NCBI GenBank assembly: GCA_963728925.1
Contig: CAVSMB010000014.1
Coordinates: 310,001-374,000, forward strand
DNA length: 64,000 nt
Reading direction: 5' to 3'
Source of the DNA: JBBPZA01 sp963728925
GTDB taxonomy: Bacteria; Actinomycetota; Thermoleophilia; Solirubrobacterales; Solirubrobacteraceae
Below the pieces are notes generated by a model. It saw nothing but the letters and a program-made list of their open reading frames with translations, did no database searches and was not told the DNA's origin. Positions 16,114-24,064 of this stretch are shown here, piece by piece (position 1 is the stretch's first letter; each line of letters begins with the position of its first letter). The translations under genes were made by a program, and so were the position numbers.

Positions 16114-17382
16114 TCAGGTTCCGGCGGGCCCGGGCAACGGCCCGTGCTGCGCCTCGAAGTCGCGCTTGACCGCCGCGAAGGTCTCAAGGGCGCGGTCCAG
16201 GACGGCCACGTCGTGGGTCGCCATCACGCTCGTGCGCAGGAGCGCGCCGGCCGGCGGCACGGCCGGGTGCAGGGCGACGTTGACGTAGACCCCGGCGTCG
16301 AAGAGCGCGCGCCACAGCAGCGCCGCCTTCCAGTCGTCGCCCACGACGACCGGCACGATCGGGGTGAGGAGGTCGCCGCCGCCCGGGAGCGGCTGGGGCT
16401 CGACCACGCGGAAGCCGAGCTCGTGCAGGCCGCGGTGCAGGTGCCGGGCATTGGCGAGTACTCGGGCGAAGAGCTCGGGCCCCTCGGCGGAGCGGCAGAT
16501 GCGGGTGGCCGCCAGCGCGGCGCCGACGGCGGCGGGCACGGCGGCGGCGGTGAAGAGGAATGGGCGCGAGGAGATGCGCAGGAACTCGACGACCTCGGCG
16601 GACCCCGCGATGAAGCCTCCGCAGGAGGCGAGGCTCTTGGAGAACGTGCCCATGCGCAGGTCGACGCGGTCCTCGACGTCGAGCAGCTCCGCGGTCCCGG
16701 CGCCGCGGGCGCCCAGGACGCCGACGGCGTGCGCCTCGTCGACCATGAGGCGTGCGCCGTAGCGCGCCGTGAGCTCGGCGATCTGGTTGAGCGGCGCGAT
16801 GTCGCCCTCCATCGAGAAGACGCCGTCGACCACGACGAGGATCCCGCCCCCGTCGGCCGCGGCCTTCTCGAGCGAGCGCTCGAGCTTGTCGAGGCGGTTG
16901 TGGCGGAAGGGGCGCAGCTTGGCCCGCGAGAGGATCGCCCCGTCGAGGATCGAGGCGTGGTCGCCGGAGTCCACCACCACCGTGTCGCCCGGCCCGAGGA
17001 GGGTGCCGATCGACCCGAGGTTGGCCTGATGGCCGGTCGTGAAGACGAGGCAGTCCTCGGTGCCCATCCAGCCGGCGAGCTCGGCCTCGAGCTCGAGGTG
17101 GAGGTCGAGGGTGCCGTTGAGCAGCCGCGAGCCGGTCACGCCGGTGCCGTAGCGCTCGAGCGCGTTGCGCGCCCCCGCCATGACCCGCTCGTCGCCGGTA
17201 AGGCCGAGGTAGTTGTTGGACCCGAGCATGATGCGCTCAGCGCCCTCCATCTCGACCACCGGGCCCGCCGCCGACTCGAGCTGGCGGAAGTAGGGGACGA
17301 TGCCGGCCTCGCGGGCCGCGCTCAGGATCTCGACCCGCTCGTGGTCGCGGGTCTTGGCGAAGACGTCGGGAATGGTCCGCAT
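16114..17382 (-). CDS. Alpha-oxoamine synthase family PLP enzyme (KBL/BioF/serine palmitoyltransferase-like)
   Basis: 422 residues. Fold-type I PLP enzyme with the family signs: SNNYLGLTGDERV, GTGVTGSRLLNGT, TGHQANLG, DSGDHASILDG, VDGVFSMEGDIAPL, MVDEAHAVGVLG, and the Schiff-base lysine in GTFSKSLASCGG. The family joins an amino acid and an acyl-CoA with loss of CO2 (2-amino-3-ketobutyrate, 8-amino-7-oxononanoate, 5-aminolevulinate, 3-ketosphinganine). No bio or tdh genes adjoin; the divergent partner is a GNAT-like protein, which makes a lipid role (serine palmitoyltransferase-like) attractive but unproven. The two start codons are only 15 bp apart. Confidence 0.85.
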   Translation of the reverse strand: MRTIPDVFAKTRDHERVEILSAAREAGIVPYFRQLESAAGPVVEMEGAERIMLGSNNYLGLTGDERVMAGARNALERYGTGVTGSRLLNGTLDLHLELEAELAGWMGTEDCLVFTTGHQANLGSIGTLLGPGDTVVVDSGDHASILDGAILSRAKLRPFRHNRLDKLERSLEKAAADGGGILVVVDGVFSMEGDIAPLNQIAELTARYGARLMVDEAHAVGVLGARGAGTAELLDVEDRVDLRMGTFSKSLASCGGFIAGSAEVVEFLRISSRPFLFTAAAVPAAVGAALAATRICRSAEGPELFARVLANARHLHRGLHELGFRVVEPQPLPGGGDLLTPIVPVVVGDDWKAALLWRALFDAGVYVNVALHPAVPPAGALLRTSVMATHDVAVLDRALETFAAVKRDFEAQHGPLPGPAGT

Positions 17383-17383
17383 G

Positions 17384-17389
17384 TAGGCT
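17384..17389 (+). promoter_or_regulatory. Leaderless -10 box for the GNAT-like gene
   Basis: TAGGCT lies 8 nt upstream of GTG 17398, inside the 15-bp gap between two divergent genes. Transcription would start at or next to the start codon. The same TANNNT spacing recurs before at least eight other genes here. Confidence 0.5.
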
Positions 17390-17397
17390 GCGCCGCC

Positions 17398-18585
17398 GTG
17401 TCAGTGCAAGTGCGCCCGGTGCGCTCGCTCCGGGAGAAGCGGGAGTTCGTCGAGCTGCCGTTCCGGCTGCACTGTAGCTCGCCGCACTGGGTTCCCCCGC
17501 TGCGCCTGCAGGTGCACCTGTTCCTCACCCCGCGCCTGAACGCCTTTTTCCGCGAGGGCGAGGTCCAGCTCTTCCTCGCGCGGCGCGGCGGTCGCACGGT
17601 GGGGCGCATCAGCGCCCACATCGACCATCCCTTCAACACCTATCAGGGGAATCGCTGGGGCCTGTTCGGGTTCCTCGAGCTCGAGGACGATCCCGAGGTT
17701 GCCGCGGCGCTCTTCGACGCCGCCCAGGCCTGGCTGCAGGCCCGCGGCCGCGACCGCATGGTCGGGCCCATGAGCTTCCGCATGAACGACGAGAGCGGGA
17801 TCCTCGTCGATGGCCACGACCTCGACCCCATCGTCGGCCAGCCGTGGAACCCGCCGTCCTACCAGCGGCTGGTCGAGGGCGCGGGGCTCGAGAAGGTCGT
17901 CGACACCTACATGTGGCAGGTGCTCATGGACGACCGCAACGAGATGCTGCCCGTGCTCACCCAGCTCGCCCGTGACCTAGAGCCCAAGCACGGGATCACG
18001 ATCCGCCGCATGTCACGCCGACGGCTCCGCGCCGACCTCGACGTCTTCGCCGAGATCTACAACCACGCGTGGCGGCGCAACTGGGGCTTCGTGCCGTATT
18101 CCAAGGCCGACCTCGACGACTACGCCCAGGAGCTCCAGCTCGTCTTCGACCGCGACTTCTACATGGTGGCCGAGGACCGCGAGGGCACGCCGGTCGCGAT
18201 GGCCATCAGCGTCCCCGACGTCAACCAGGTCCTCAAGGGCATGGGCGGGCGCCTTCTGCCGCTGGGTTGGTGGCGCTTCCTGCGACGGGCCCGGGTCATC
18301 AAGCGTGTCCGCATCGGCTTCCTCGGCGTCAAGCCCGAGTACCAGCACACCGGCGTGGCGGCGGCGCTCTACGTCGAGCACTTCGACACGGGGATGCGCG
18401 TGGGCATCATGGAGGGAGAGGCGGGCTGGATCCTCGAGACCAACCGAGCGATGAACCGCGGGATGGAGGCCATGCACGCGCGCATCTCCAAGCGCCTGCG
18501 GATGTACGAGCGCCGCTGGGAGCCCGGCGCCGAGCCGGCCATGCCGAAGCGGGCGGCGCCTGCCGAAGCCGCCCGGCCCACGTAG
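17398..18585 (+). CDS. GNAT-fold acyltransferase-like protein (YghO / bacterial ceramide synthase-like)
   Basis: 395 residues from GTG 17398 (GTG 17404 also possible). Two GNAT-like halves: N-terminal FREGEVQLFLARRGGRTVGRISAHIDHPFN, WGLFGFLELEDDPEVAAALFDAAQAWL, VGPMSFRMNDESGILVDGHD; C-terminal YNHAWRRNWGFVPYSKADL, GFLGVKPEYQHTGVAAALYVE and GWILETNRAMNRGMEAM. This is the YghO-type family, which is often near oxoamine synthases; the Caulobacter ceramide synthase is, as I recall, of this kind. With the divergent PLP enzyme it could make an N-acylated long-chain base, an idea that lipid analysis would test. A plain N-acetyltransferase is the cautious alternative. Confidence 0.75.
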   Translation: MSVQVRPVRSLREKREFVELPFRLHCSSPHWVPPLRLQVHLFLTPRLNAFFREGEVQLFLARRGGRTVGRISAHIDHPFNTYQGNRWGLFGFLELEDDPEVAAALFDAAQAWLQARGRDRMVGPMSFRMNDESGILVDGHDLDPIVGQPWNPPSYQRLVEGAGLEKVVDTYMWQVLMDDRNEMLPVLTQLARDLEPKHGITIRRMSRRRLRADLDVFAEIYNHAWRRNWGFVPYSKADLDDYAQELQLVFDRDFYMVAEDREGTPVAMAISVPDVNQVLKGMGGRLLPLGWWRFLRRARVIKRVRIGFLGVKPEYQHTGVAAALYVEHFDTGMRVGIMEGEAGWILETNRAMNRGMEAMHARISKRLRMYERRWEPGAEPAMPKRAAPAEAARPT

Positions 18586-18600
18586 TACCCTCCGGCGTCC

Positions 18601-18897
18601 GTGTCCGCCTCGCCCGACCAGCTTCCCGCCCTCGCCGAGGTCCGTGTGATCGAGCGCGAGGAGCCCGCGAGCCCGGCCCTGGCCCGCCGCCTGGCCGCGT
18701 CCCCCGCGGTCCAGGCCGCCGCGGTCGGCGCGACGAGCTTCATCGCCGGCTCGGCCGCCGTGCTCGCGGTCAAGCACCAGCACCGCCGTCGCGTGGTGCG
18801 CCGCCGCCGGCAGGCCCGCCGCATCGGCGGCGAGCTGGTCCAGATCCTCGCCACCCGCTCGTTCCTGGTCGACGTCTCGCTCGTCGACAAGGGTTGA
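18601..18897 (+). CDS. Small protein with one membrane segment, unknown function
   Basis: 98 residues from GTG 18601; TACCCT ends 9 nt upstream, so leaderless. A central hydrophobic stretch (about 38-57, VQAAAVGATSFIAGSAAVLAV) is followed by a strongly basic patch (HQHRRRVVRRRRQARR) and a hydrophobic end. Not recognised. Its stop overlaps the next start (TTGA). Confidence 0.55.
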   Translation: MSASPDQLPALAEVRVIEREEPASPALARRLAASPAVQAAAVGATSFIAGSAAVLAVKHQHRRRVVRRRRQARRIGGELVQILATRSFLVDVSLVDKG

Positions 18898-19805
18898 ACG
18901 CTCCGTCCACCACCCACGCTCCGGAAGTGGTGGTGCGTGTCGAGGCCCGGCCTCGCTGGGCGCTGCGGATCCCCCGGATGTCCGGGATCGACGGGGTGCT
19001 GCGGCACCGCACCGGGGTCCTGCACCGGCTCCTGTGCGTAGAGGGCGAGCCGGTTCGCCTGCGGGCCGCCCAGCCCTCGCGCGAGCGGGTGGTGATGGAC
19101 GGGCAGGGGGAGACCCGCGAGGCGGTGGAGTACGCACTCGAGCGCTGGCGCTTCGCGCTGGGCGTCGACGACGATCTCGGCGATTTCTGCGAGCGCTTCC
19201 GTCACGATCCGCTCATAGGACGCTCGGTGCGCGCCGAGCCCCACCTGCGCGCGGGCCGCCGCCCGGAGCCCTTCGAGGCGCTCGCCTGGGCGGTGTGCGA
19301 GCAGCTCATCGACGTCGAGCGGGCGGGAGCGATCCAGCGGGAGATGACGCGCCGCTGGGGCGAGCGCTGTCCCGACACCGGCCTCCGCGACGCTCCGCCG
19401 CCTGCGGCCGTCGCGGCGGCGAGCCCGGCGGAGGTCGAGGCGTGCGGCCTGGCCGCGCGGCGAGCCATCACGCTCATCCGCGCGGCGCGAGAGGTCGCCC
19501 GCGGCAGCGTCGACCTCCACGCGCCCGACCCCGAGGCCGGCTGGCGGCGCTTGCGAGCGATCCCCGGCATCGGCTCGTGGACCGTCGAGATGCTCGCCCT
19601 GCACGGCCAGGGCCGCTTCGACCAGGTGCCGGCCGGCGACCTTGCGCTGCGCAAGCTCGTCGGTCGGATGCGCCACGGCAATCCGGGCGCTCGCGCCGAG
19701 GAGGACGAGGTCCGCGAGATCTTCGCCCCGTACGCCCCGTGGGGAGGCCTCGCCGCGCGCCACGCGCTGGCCCTCGCGCACCCGGGCGCGCCGAGCCCGC
19801 TGTAG
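18894..19805 (+). CDS. alkA: DNA-3-methyladenine glycosylase II (AlkA-type HhH-GPD)
   Basis: About 303 residues from TTG 18894, which overlaps the previous stop; GTG 18927 or 18933 are plausible later starts. N-terminal AlkA beta domain followed by the helix-hairpin-helix GPD domain: LRAIPGIGSWTVEMLALHGQGRFDQ (HhH, about residues 223-247) and the catalytic Asp in PAGDLALRKLVG. It would remove alkylated bases (3-methyladenine and others) in base excision repair. No Ada regulator lies nearby. Confidence 0.85.
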   Translation: MNAPSTTHAPEVVVRVEARPRWALRIPRMSGIDGVLRHRTGVLHRLLCVEGEPVRLRAAQPSRERVVMDGQGETREAVEYALERWRFALGVDDDLGDFCERFRHDPLIGRSVRAEPHLRAGRRPEPFEALAWAVCEQLIDVERAGAIQREMTRRWGERCPDTGLRDAPPPAAVAAASPAEVEACGLAARRAITLIRAAREVARGSVDLHAPDPEAGWRRLRAIPGIGSWTVEMLALHGQGRFDQVPAGDLALRKLVGRMRHGNPGARAEEDEVREIFAPYAPWGGLAARHALALAHPGAPSPL

Positions 19806-19862
19806 GAGTTGGGAAAGCCGCCCCGCCACGCGGCGCACGACGCCCGAGCACGGCGAACCCGG

Positions 19863-19910
19863 TCAGGTCAGCAGCGCGTCGAGCTTGTCGAACGCGCCGG
19901 TCCAGCCAAC
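19863..19910 (-). pseudogene. Remnant: last codons of an SRPBCC/AHSA1-type gene
   Basis: Reading the minus strand gives VGWTGAFDKLDALLT and a stop, which matches the usual C-terminal helix end of SRPBCC (AHSA1-like) proteins (GWTGAFDKLDALL). Upstream of it the frame is lost at once in an AT-richer stretch (ACATCGTTACGTAACAAATG, 19912-19931). Only about 15 codons survive. Read together with the broken TetR gene next to it, this marks a deletion scar. Confidence 0.5.
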
Positions 19911-19960
19911 GACATCGTTACGTAACAAATGCGCTAAACACGAGGCCGAGTCAAGGGCCG

Positions 19961-20494
19961 TCAGGCGCGGGTCGCCAGTCGGGCGGCGGCTGCCCGGGCC
20001 GTGGCGACCGCTGCGTCGTCACCGGTGAGGGCGTAGGCCACTGTGGCGCCCTCGTGGAGCATGTAGAGCTGTGCGCCGAGCGTCTCGGGCTCGGGCCCGC
20101 CCGCCTCGGCGGCCAGGCGGGTGAAGAGCGTGCGCATCGCGCGCTTCTCGCTGTCGGCGACGCGACGGCCCTGCTCGCCGGCAGAAGGGAGCTCGGCCGC
20201 GGCGTTGACGAAGGCGCAGCCGCGACGCGGCTCGCGCCGGAGCCACGCGTCGAGGGCGTCGAAGGGCGCCAGCAGCCGCTGCTCGGGCGTGGCTTCGTCG
20301 AGATGGCGCGCCAGCCAGCGCTGCCAGCGCTCGGAGCGATCCTCGAGGTACGCCGCCACCAGGCCCTCTTTTGAGCCGAAGCGATCGTACAAGCCGATCG
20401 GAGTCACCACGCTCGCCGGCTTGGCGATATGCCTCGCGGGGGTGCTGCTCGTCCGACACGGCTTCGACGGGAAGTCCGGTCGCAGAACGCGCTC
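19961..20494 (-). pseudogene. TetR-family regulator, N-terminus damaged
   Basis: From GTG 20410 the frame gives 149 residues: end of the HTH (TPIGLYDRFGSKEGLVAAYLE), then a TetR-type ligand domain. Upstream of the GTG the frame is open to 20494 and still encodes HTH-like residues (STPARHIAKPASVV), but there is no start codon and helix 1 is missing; the frame begins directly after the stop of the membrane-protein gene. The helix pair that would contact DNA is thus incomplete. Probably a decayed regulator; a non-canonical start cannot be excluded. Confidence 0.6.
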
Positions 20495-21340
20495 TCAGCT
20501 CAGCGCGGCCGAGGACGGTCGCCGCCGGGCCATCCGTCGCTCGACGTAGGCCACGAGGCCGAGCTCCGCGAGCGCGACGCCCACGAGCACCGCGCGCCAC
20601 GCCCATGGAGCCGAGAAGTCGTCGGCGTAGGCGAAGGACACGACGAGCAGGATCACCGGGAAGACGACGACCGTTGGCAGGAACGGGCGGTAGGCGGCGA
20701 GGCGGCGCTCCGGCAGCAGACAGAGCGCCGCCGCGCCCCAGAACAGCAGCCACGAGGCGACGATTTGCGCCATCAGCGGCGTCAGGGGCCAAGGCCAGAA
20801 CGGCTCGACGGTCGACGGGCTCGCGAACATCACCAGACCGAGGCCTGTCAGGACCGCTCCCGCAGCGGCGATCGTGAGCGCGAGCGGCGCGGGGAAGCGG
20901 GGCTCGCCGGGCTGCGGTCCCGGATCCTGCCGGTGGTTGAGCAGCCACGCGGCGGGCAGGAAGATCGGGAGCGCGGCGTAGATCACGAACCAGATCCAGA
21001 AGCGGATCGAGTCCGTGAAGAAGCGGTCGAGGTGGATCAGGGTGGCGACGAGCAGCCCGACGGAGAACGGGAAGGTCGAGATCACCGGCACGATCGCGCT
21101 GCGCCAGCGCCTGAGCACGAGCATCGTGGTGATGGTGATCGAGCCGAACACGTAGCCCGTGCCCAGGAAGGCCGCGCTGGCCGCGGGCTTGATCTCCCAG
21201 GCCCAGAAGTCGTCCGTCGAGCCCGCGAAGAGCACGAGCGCCGGGCCGAAGATCGCCGTCAGGGGGATGAGCGGCGCGAAGCCGGCCTTGGTGAACGGGA
21301 GCAGCCGGTCGCTGCCGGTGGGAGCACGGCCGCGAGGCAC
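20495..21340 (-). CDS. Multi-spanning membrane protein in the TPP-riboswitch operon
   Basis: 281 residues from GTG 21340, whose G is shared with the stop of the binding-protein gene (TAGTG). Seven to eight hydrophobic segments (for example LIPLTAIFGPALVLFAG, TITTMLVLRRW, VPVISTFPFSVGLLVATLIHL, IWFVIYAALPIFLPAAWLL, LALTIAAAGAVLTGLGLVMF, LWGAAALCLLP-type, FPVILLVVSFAYADD). Not a recognised thiamine transporter. Its place as last gene behind a TPP riboswitch links it to thiamine or pyrimidine supply, or else it is simply a downstream passenger. Confidence 0.7.
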   Translation of the reverse strand: MPRGRAPTGSDRLLPFTKAGFAPLIPLTAIFGPALVLFAGSTDDFWAWEIKPAASAAFLGTGYVFGSITITTMLVLRRWRSAIVPVISTFPFSVGLLVATLIHLDRFFTDSIRFWIWFVIYAALPIFLPAAWLLNHRQDPGPQPGEPRFPAPLALTIAAAGAVLTGLGLVMFASPSTVEPFWPWPLTPLMAQIVASWLLFWGAAALCLLPERRLAAYRPFLPTVVVFPVILLVVSFAYADDFSAPWAWRAVLVGVALAELGLVAYVERRMARRRPSSAALS

Positions 21341-22353
21341 TACAGACCCTCCCCGGGCAGGAACTCGTTGGTCAGCGCCCGCGACGCGTCGGGCGGCGTC
21401 TTGAGCAGCCGGTTCGCGAGCATCCAGCGCCCGTAGGCGTCCCACGCCGCCCGGTCCTGCCAGCCGAAGGGCTTGTCTCGGCGTGCCGGGAAGAGAACCG
21501 GCCGCAGCGCGTCCACGCTCGCGAGCTGGAGCGAGCGGTCGAGGTCGGGGTTGGCCTCGACCAGCGCGTCCGTCGCGCGAGCGGGATCGTCGCGCGCGAT
21601 CGCGTAGCCGCGCCCGAGCGCGGCGAGGAAGCGGCGCAGGATGCGCGCGTTGGCGCTTCCCAAGTCGTCGCGGCGGGCGACGACGACGAGCTCGTTGTAG
21701 GCGGGCACGCCGACCTTCTCCATGCGGATGATCGAGGGCCGCTTGCCCTGCCGCGCGAGCTGGACGCCTTCGTAGTTCCAGAAGGCGCCGAGCGTCGCAT
21801 CGACCCGCCGCGAGAGCATGGCGGGCACGAGGTTGAAGCCGACGTCGACGCGCTTGACGCTCGCGGGCGGCACCCCCGCGCGGCGAAGGATGGTGTCGAG
21901 GTAGGCGGTCTGGTACGGGATCCCGGCGGTGCCGACCGTCTTGCCGCGCAGGTCGGCGGGGGTCCGGATGCCGGCTGAGCCGAGGGCCATGATCGAGGTC
22001 AGCGGCGCCTGCACCAGGGCGCCGACGCTGACGATACGCGCCCCGCGGTCGCGGGCGAGGAGCACCTCGGGCTCGTAGGAGATCGCGAGGTCGGCCTTGC
22101 CGGCGAGCAGGAGCTTGAGCGGCGCCGACGGGTCCGGCGGAGTGCGCGGGCGAACGTCGAGCCCGACGGCGCGGAACTGGCCGCTCTCGATCGCCGCGTA
22201 GAGCCCGGCGTGGTCTGCGTTGGGGAAGTAGTCGAGCACGACGTCGACGCGGGTGCTGCCGGACGGCGGGCCGACGTCGTCGGACTTCGCTCCGCACGCG
22301 GCGACGGCGAGAACCGCGGCGAGGGTGGCGAGGGCGGCGGCGAAGCGGGTCAT
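21340..22353 (-). CDS. thiY: ABC substrate-binding lipoprotein, THI5/NMT1 type (ThiY-like)
   Basis: 337 residues from ATG 22353 with GAGGAG 7 nt upstream. Lipoprotein signal peptide ending LAVAAC-G, then an NMT1/THI5 periplasmic-binding fold: VVLDYFPNADHAGLYAAIESGQF, LKLLLAGKADLAISYEPEVLLARD, ADLRGKTVGTAGIPYQTAYL, ATLGAFWNYEGVQLA. ThiY-type proteins bind thiamine pyrimidine precursors (formylaminopyrimidine or hydroxymethylpyrimidine). Overlaps the permease stop (ATGA). The upstream TPP riboswitch supports this substrate class. Confidence 0.85.
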   Translation of the reverse strand: MTRFAAALATLAAVLAVAACGAKSDDVGPPSGSTRVDVVLDYFPNADHAGLYAAIESGQFRAVGLDVRPRTPPDPSAPLKLLLAGKADLAISYEPEVLLARDRGARIVSVGALVQAPLTSIMALGSAGIRTPADLRGKTVGTAGIPYQTAYLDTILRRAGVPPASVKRVDVGFNLVPAMLSRRVDATLGAFWNYEGVQLARQGKRPSIIRMEKVGVPAYNELVVVARRDDLGSANARILRRFLAALGRGYAIARDDPARATDALVEANPDLDRSLQLASVDALRPVLFPARRDKPFGWQDRAAWDAYGRWMLANRLLKTPPDASRALTNEFLPGEGL

Positions 22354-23123
22354 CCGAGGGCTCCTCGGGCTCGTGTTCGGTGCGCCCAGGGAAGCGCGAG
22401 GCGCTCGAGCAGCGCGAGCAGGGCGAACAGGGCGATGGCGAAGAGGGAGAGGACGACGACGGCGGCGTAGGCGCGTGCTGTCTCGAGCTGCGGTGTGGCC
22501 TGAAGGAGGAGGTGGCCCAGGCCGTCGCTCGAGCCCGCCTGCTCGGCCAGAACGGCGCCGATCACCGCGACGGCGACCGCGATGCGCGCCCCCGAGAACA
22601 GCGAGGGGAGCGCCGCGGGCACCTCGACGAGGCGGAAGGTGCGCAGCGGCGGCGCGTCGAGGGTCTGCATCAGCTTGCGCAGCTCGGGGTCGAGCGAGGC
22701 CAGCCCGTCGAGCGCGGTGACCACCACCGGGAAGAAGCAGATGAGCGCGATGATCACGAGCTTGGGCGCGAGCCCGTAGCCGAACCACACCACGAGCAGC
22801 GGCGCGACGATGACGATCGGCACGGTCTGCGACGCCACCAGCAGCGGGTAGACGGCGCGGCGCACAGCGCCCGAGGCGTGCAGCGCGGCGGCGAGCAGCG
22901 CGCCGGCGGCCACGGCGACGGCGAGGCCGAAGAGGACCTCCTGCGCGGTGACGACGAAGTTGTCCCACAGCAGCGAGCGGTCGCTCCACAGCGCGCTCGC
23001 GACCTCGGTCGGGGCCGGGAGGATGAGGTCCTCGACCCCACCGACGCGCGCGTAGAGCTGCCAGAGGCCCAGAAGCGCGAGGACGATCGCGAGCGGGACG
23101 AGCACGGCCACCGTGCGCCTCAT
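22350..23123 (-). CDS. thiX: ABC transporter permease (ThiX-like)
   Basis: 257 residues, about six membrane helices, BPD_transp_1 fold. The EAA-type cytoplasmic loop is visible as LQTLDAPPLRTFRLVEVPAALPSLFSGARIAVAVAVIG. The start ATG 23123 overlaps the ATPase stop and its stop overlaps the binding-protein start, so all are coupled. Predicted to pass the pyrimidine precursor through the membrane. Confidence 0.85.
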   Translation of the reverse strand: MRRTVAVLVPLAIVLALLGLWQLYARVGGVEDLILPAPTEVASALWSDRSLLWDNFVVTAQEVLFGLAVAVAAGALLAAALHASGAVRRAVYPLLVASQTVPIVIVAPLLVVWFGYGLAPKLVIIALICFFPVVVTALDGLASLDPELRKLMQTLDAPPLRTFRLVEVPAALPSLFSGARIAVAVAVIGAVLAEQAGSSDGLGHLLLQATPQLETARAYAAVVVLSLFAIALFALLALLERLALPWAHRTRARGALG

Positions 23124-23869
23124 CCCAGCGCCTCCCGCGCGCGGCGGGCCGCCCCGACGACCGCGGGGCCGCTGCGGTCGCGGGGCCGTGGAGCGTCGAG
23201 CTCGAGCGTTGCGAGCTCGTGGCCCGGCCGCGCCGAGAGCACGACAACGCGGTCGGCGAGCACGGCGGCCTCCTCGACGTCGTGGGTGACGAGCAGCACC
23301 GTCCGAGGCTCGCGCGCGAGCGTGCCGGCGAGCCAGTCCTGCATGCGCTCGCGGGTCAGCGCGTCGAGGGCGCCGAAGGGCTCGTCGAGGGCGAGCACGG
23401 GCTTGCCGGCCAGCAGCGTGCGGACGAAGGCGACGCGCTGGCGCATGCCGCTCGAGAGCTCGTGGGGAAGGGCGCGCTCGAAGCCCTCGAGGCCGGCGCA
23501 CACGAAGTCCTCGCGAGCGCCCTCGCGTGCTGGGCCGCGTCGCGCCCCGCGGGCTCGGAGCGGCAACGCCGCGTTGTCGAGCGCCGGCAGCCACGGCAGG
23601 AGCAGGTCGCGCTGGGGCATCAGCACGGCGGGGTCGGCCTCCACGAAGCCCGCATCGGGCCGCTGGAGGCCGCAGACGAGCTCGAGCAGCGTCGACTTCC
23701 CGCACCCGCTGGGTCCGACCACCGCGACCACCTGGTGCGGGGCCGCGCGGAGCGACAGCCCGTCGAGCGCGGGCACGCCCCCGCCGCGCCCTTCATAGGC
23801 GCGCGAGACGCCATCGACGACGACGCCGCGCTGCGCGGCGGGCCCTGAGACGGCGCGAGGCTCCTGCAC
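23120..23869 (-). CDS. thiZ: ABC transporter ATP-binding protein (ThiZ-like)
   Basis: 249 residues from GTG 23869. Walker A GPSGCGKST, Q-loop PQRD, signature LSSGMRQR, Walker B VLALDEPFGALD, H-loop VTHD; NitT/TauT-type ATPase. An upstream in-frame ATG at 23908 must be rejected because it lies inside the TPP riboswitch. GTG 23869 is the only ordinary start between the riboswitch and the first conserved residues; it sits in the 6-nt loop of a 10-bp hairpin, with its likely ribosome site (GAGG) in the 5' arm. Confidence 0.85.
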   Translation of the reverse strand: MQEPRAVSGPAAQRGVVVDGVSRAYEGRGGGVPALDGLSLRAAPHQVVAVVGPSGCGKSTLLELVCGLQRPDAGFVEADPAVLMPQRDLLLPWLPALDNAALPLRARGARRGPAREGAREDFVCAGLEGFERALPHELSSGMRQRVAFVRTLLAGKPVLALDEPFGALDALTRERMQDWLAGTLAREPRTVLLVTHDVEEAAVLADRVVVLSARPGHELATLELDAPRPRDRSGPAVVGAARRAREALG

Positions 23870-23880
23870 GGGAGCCTCGC
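23855..23880 (-). promoter_or_regulatory. Hairpin with the start codon in its loop (riboswitch expression platform)
   Basis: On the minus strand GCGAGGCTCC - CGTGCA - GGAGCCTCGC forms a perfect 10-bp stem. The loop contains the GTG start of the ATPase gene and the 5' arm the GAGG that would be its ribosome site. There is no U-tract, so it fits translational control better than termination. When TPP is bound this stem would be expected to form and hide the start. Confidence 0.65.
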
Positions 23881-23888
23881 CGGCTGAC

Positions 23889-23998
23889 TGTGCTCCCTTC
23901 GCGGGCATTACCCCACAGGTTCGAAGGGTCGGCGCCGGGCGGGAAGGTTCCCGAGGAGGCGCTATCTCAGCCGGCTCACCCGCCAGCCCCCCTGGTGG
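23889..23998 (-). promoter_or_regulatory. TPP (THI-box) riboswitch
   Basis: On the minus strand the conserved TPP aptamer parts appear in order: a G-run with GGGGGGCT (about 23985-23994), CTGAGAT (23964-23970), ACCCTTCGAACCTG (23916-23929) and GCGAAGGGAGCA (23891-23902), with the expected variable helix (CGGGAA...TTCCCG) between the first two-thirds. It precedes a ThiXYZ-like ABC operon. TPP binding should lower expression of the precursor transporter. Confidence 0.85.
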
Positions 23999-24015
23999 AC
24001 GAATCCCCTCCATCC

Positions 24016-24021
24016 TACCCC
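24016..24021 (-). promoter_or_regulatory. Putative -10 box of the TPP-riboswitch operon
   Basis: TAGGAT on the minus strand, with about 17-24 bases to the start of the aptamer, so transcription would begin around 24007-24010. The M23 gene start lies divergently about 45 bp away. Confidence 0.4.
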
Positions 24022-24064
24022 TTCGGCACCCGGCCCTCCGCCGGCGCCCGTAGGGTTGCCGGCG

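Noticed and set aside
23907..24013. ABC ATPase reading frame starting at ATG 24013 or ATG 23908
   Set aside because: This stretch is the TPP riboswitch; the residues it would encode have no resemblance to the family, and GTG 23869 gives a normal N-terminus.
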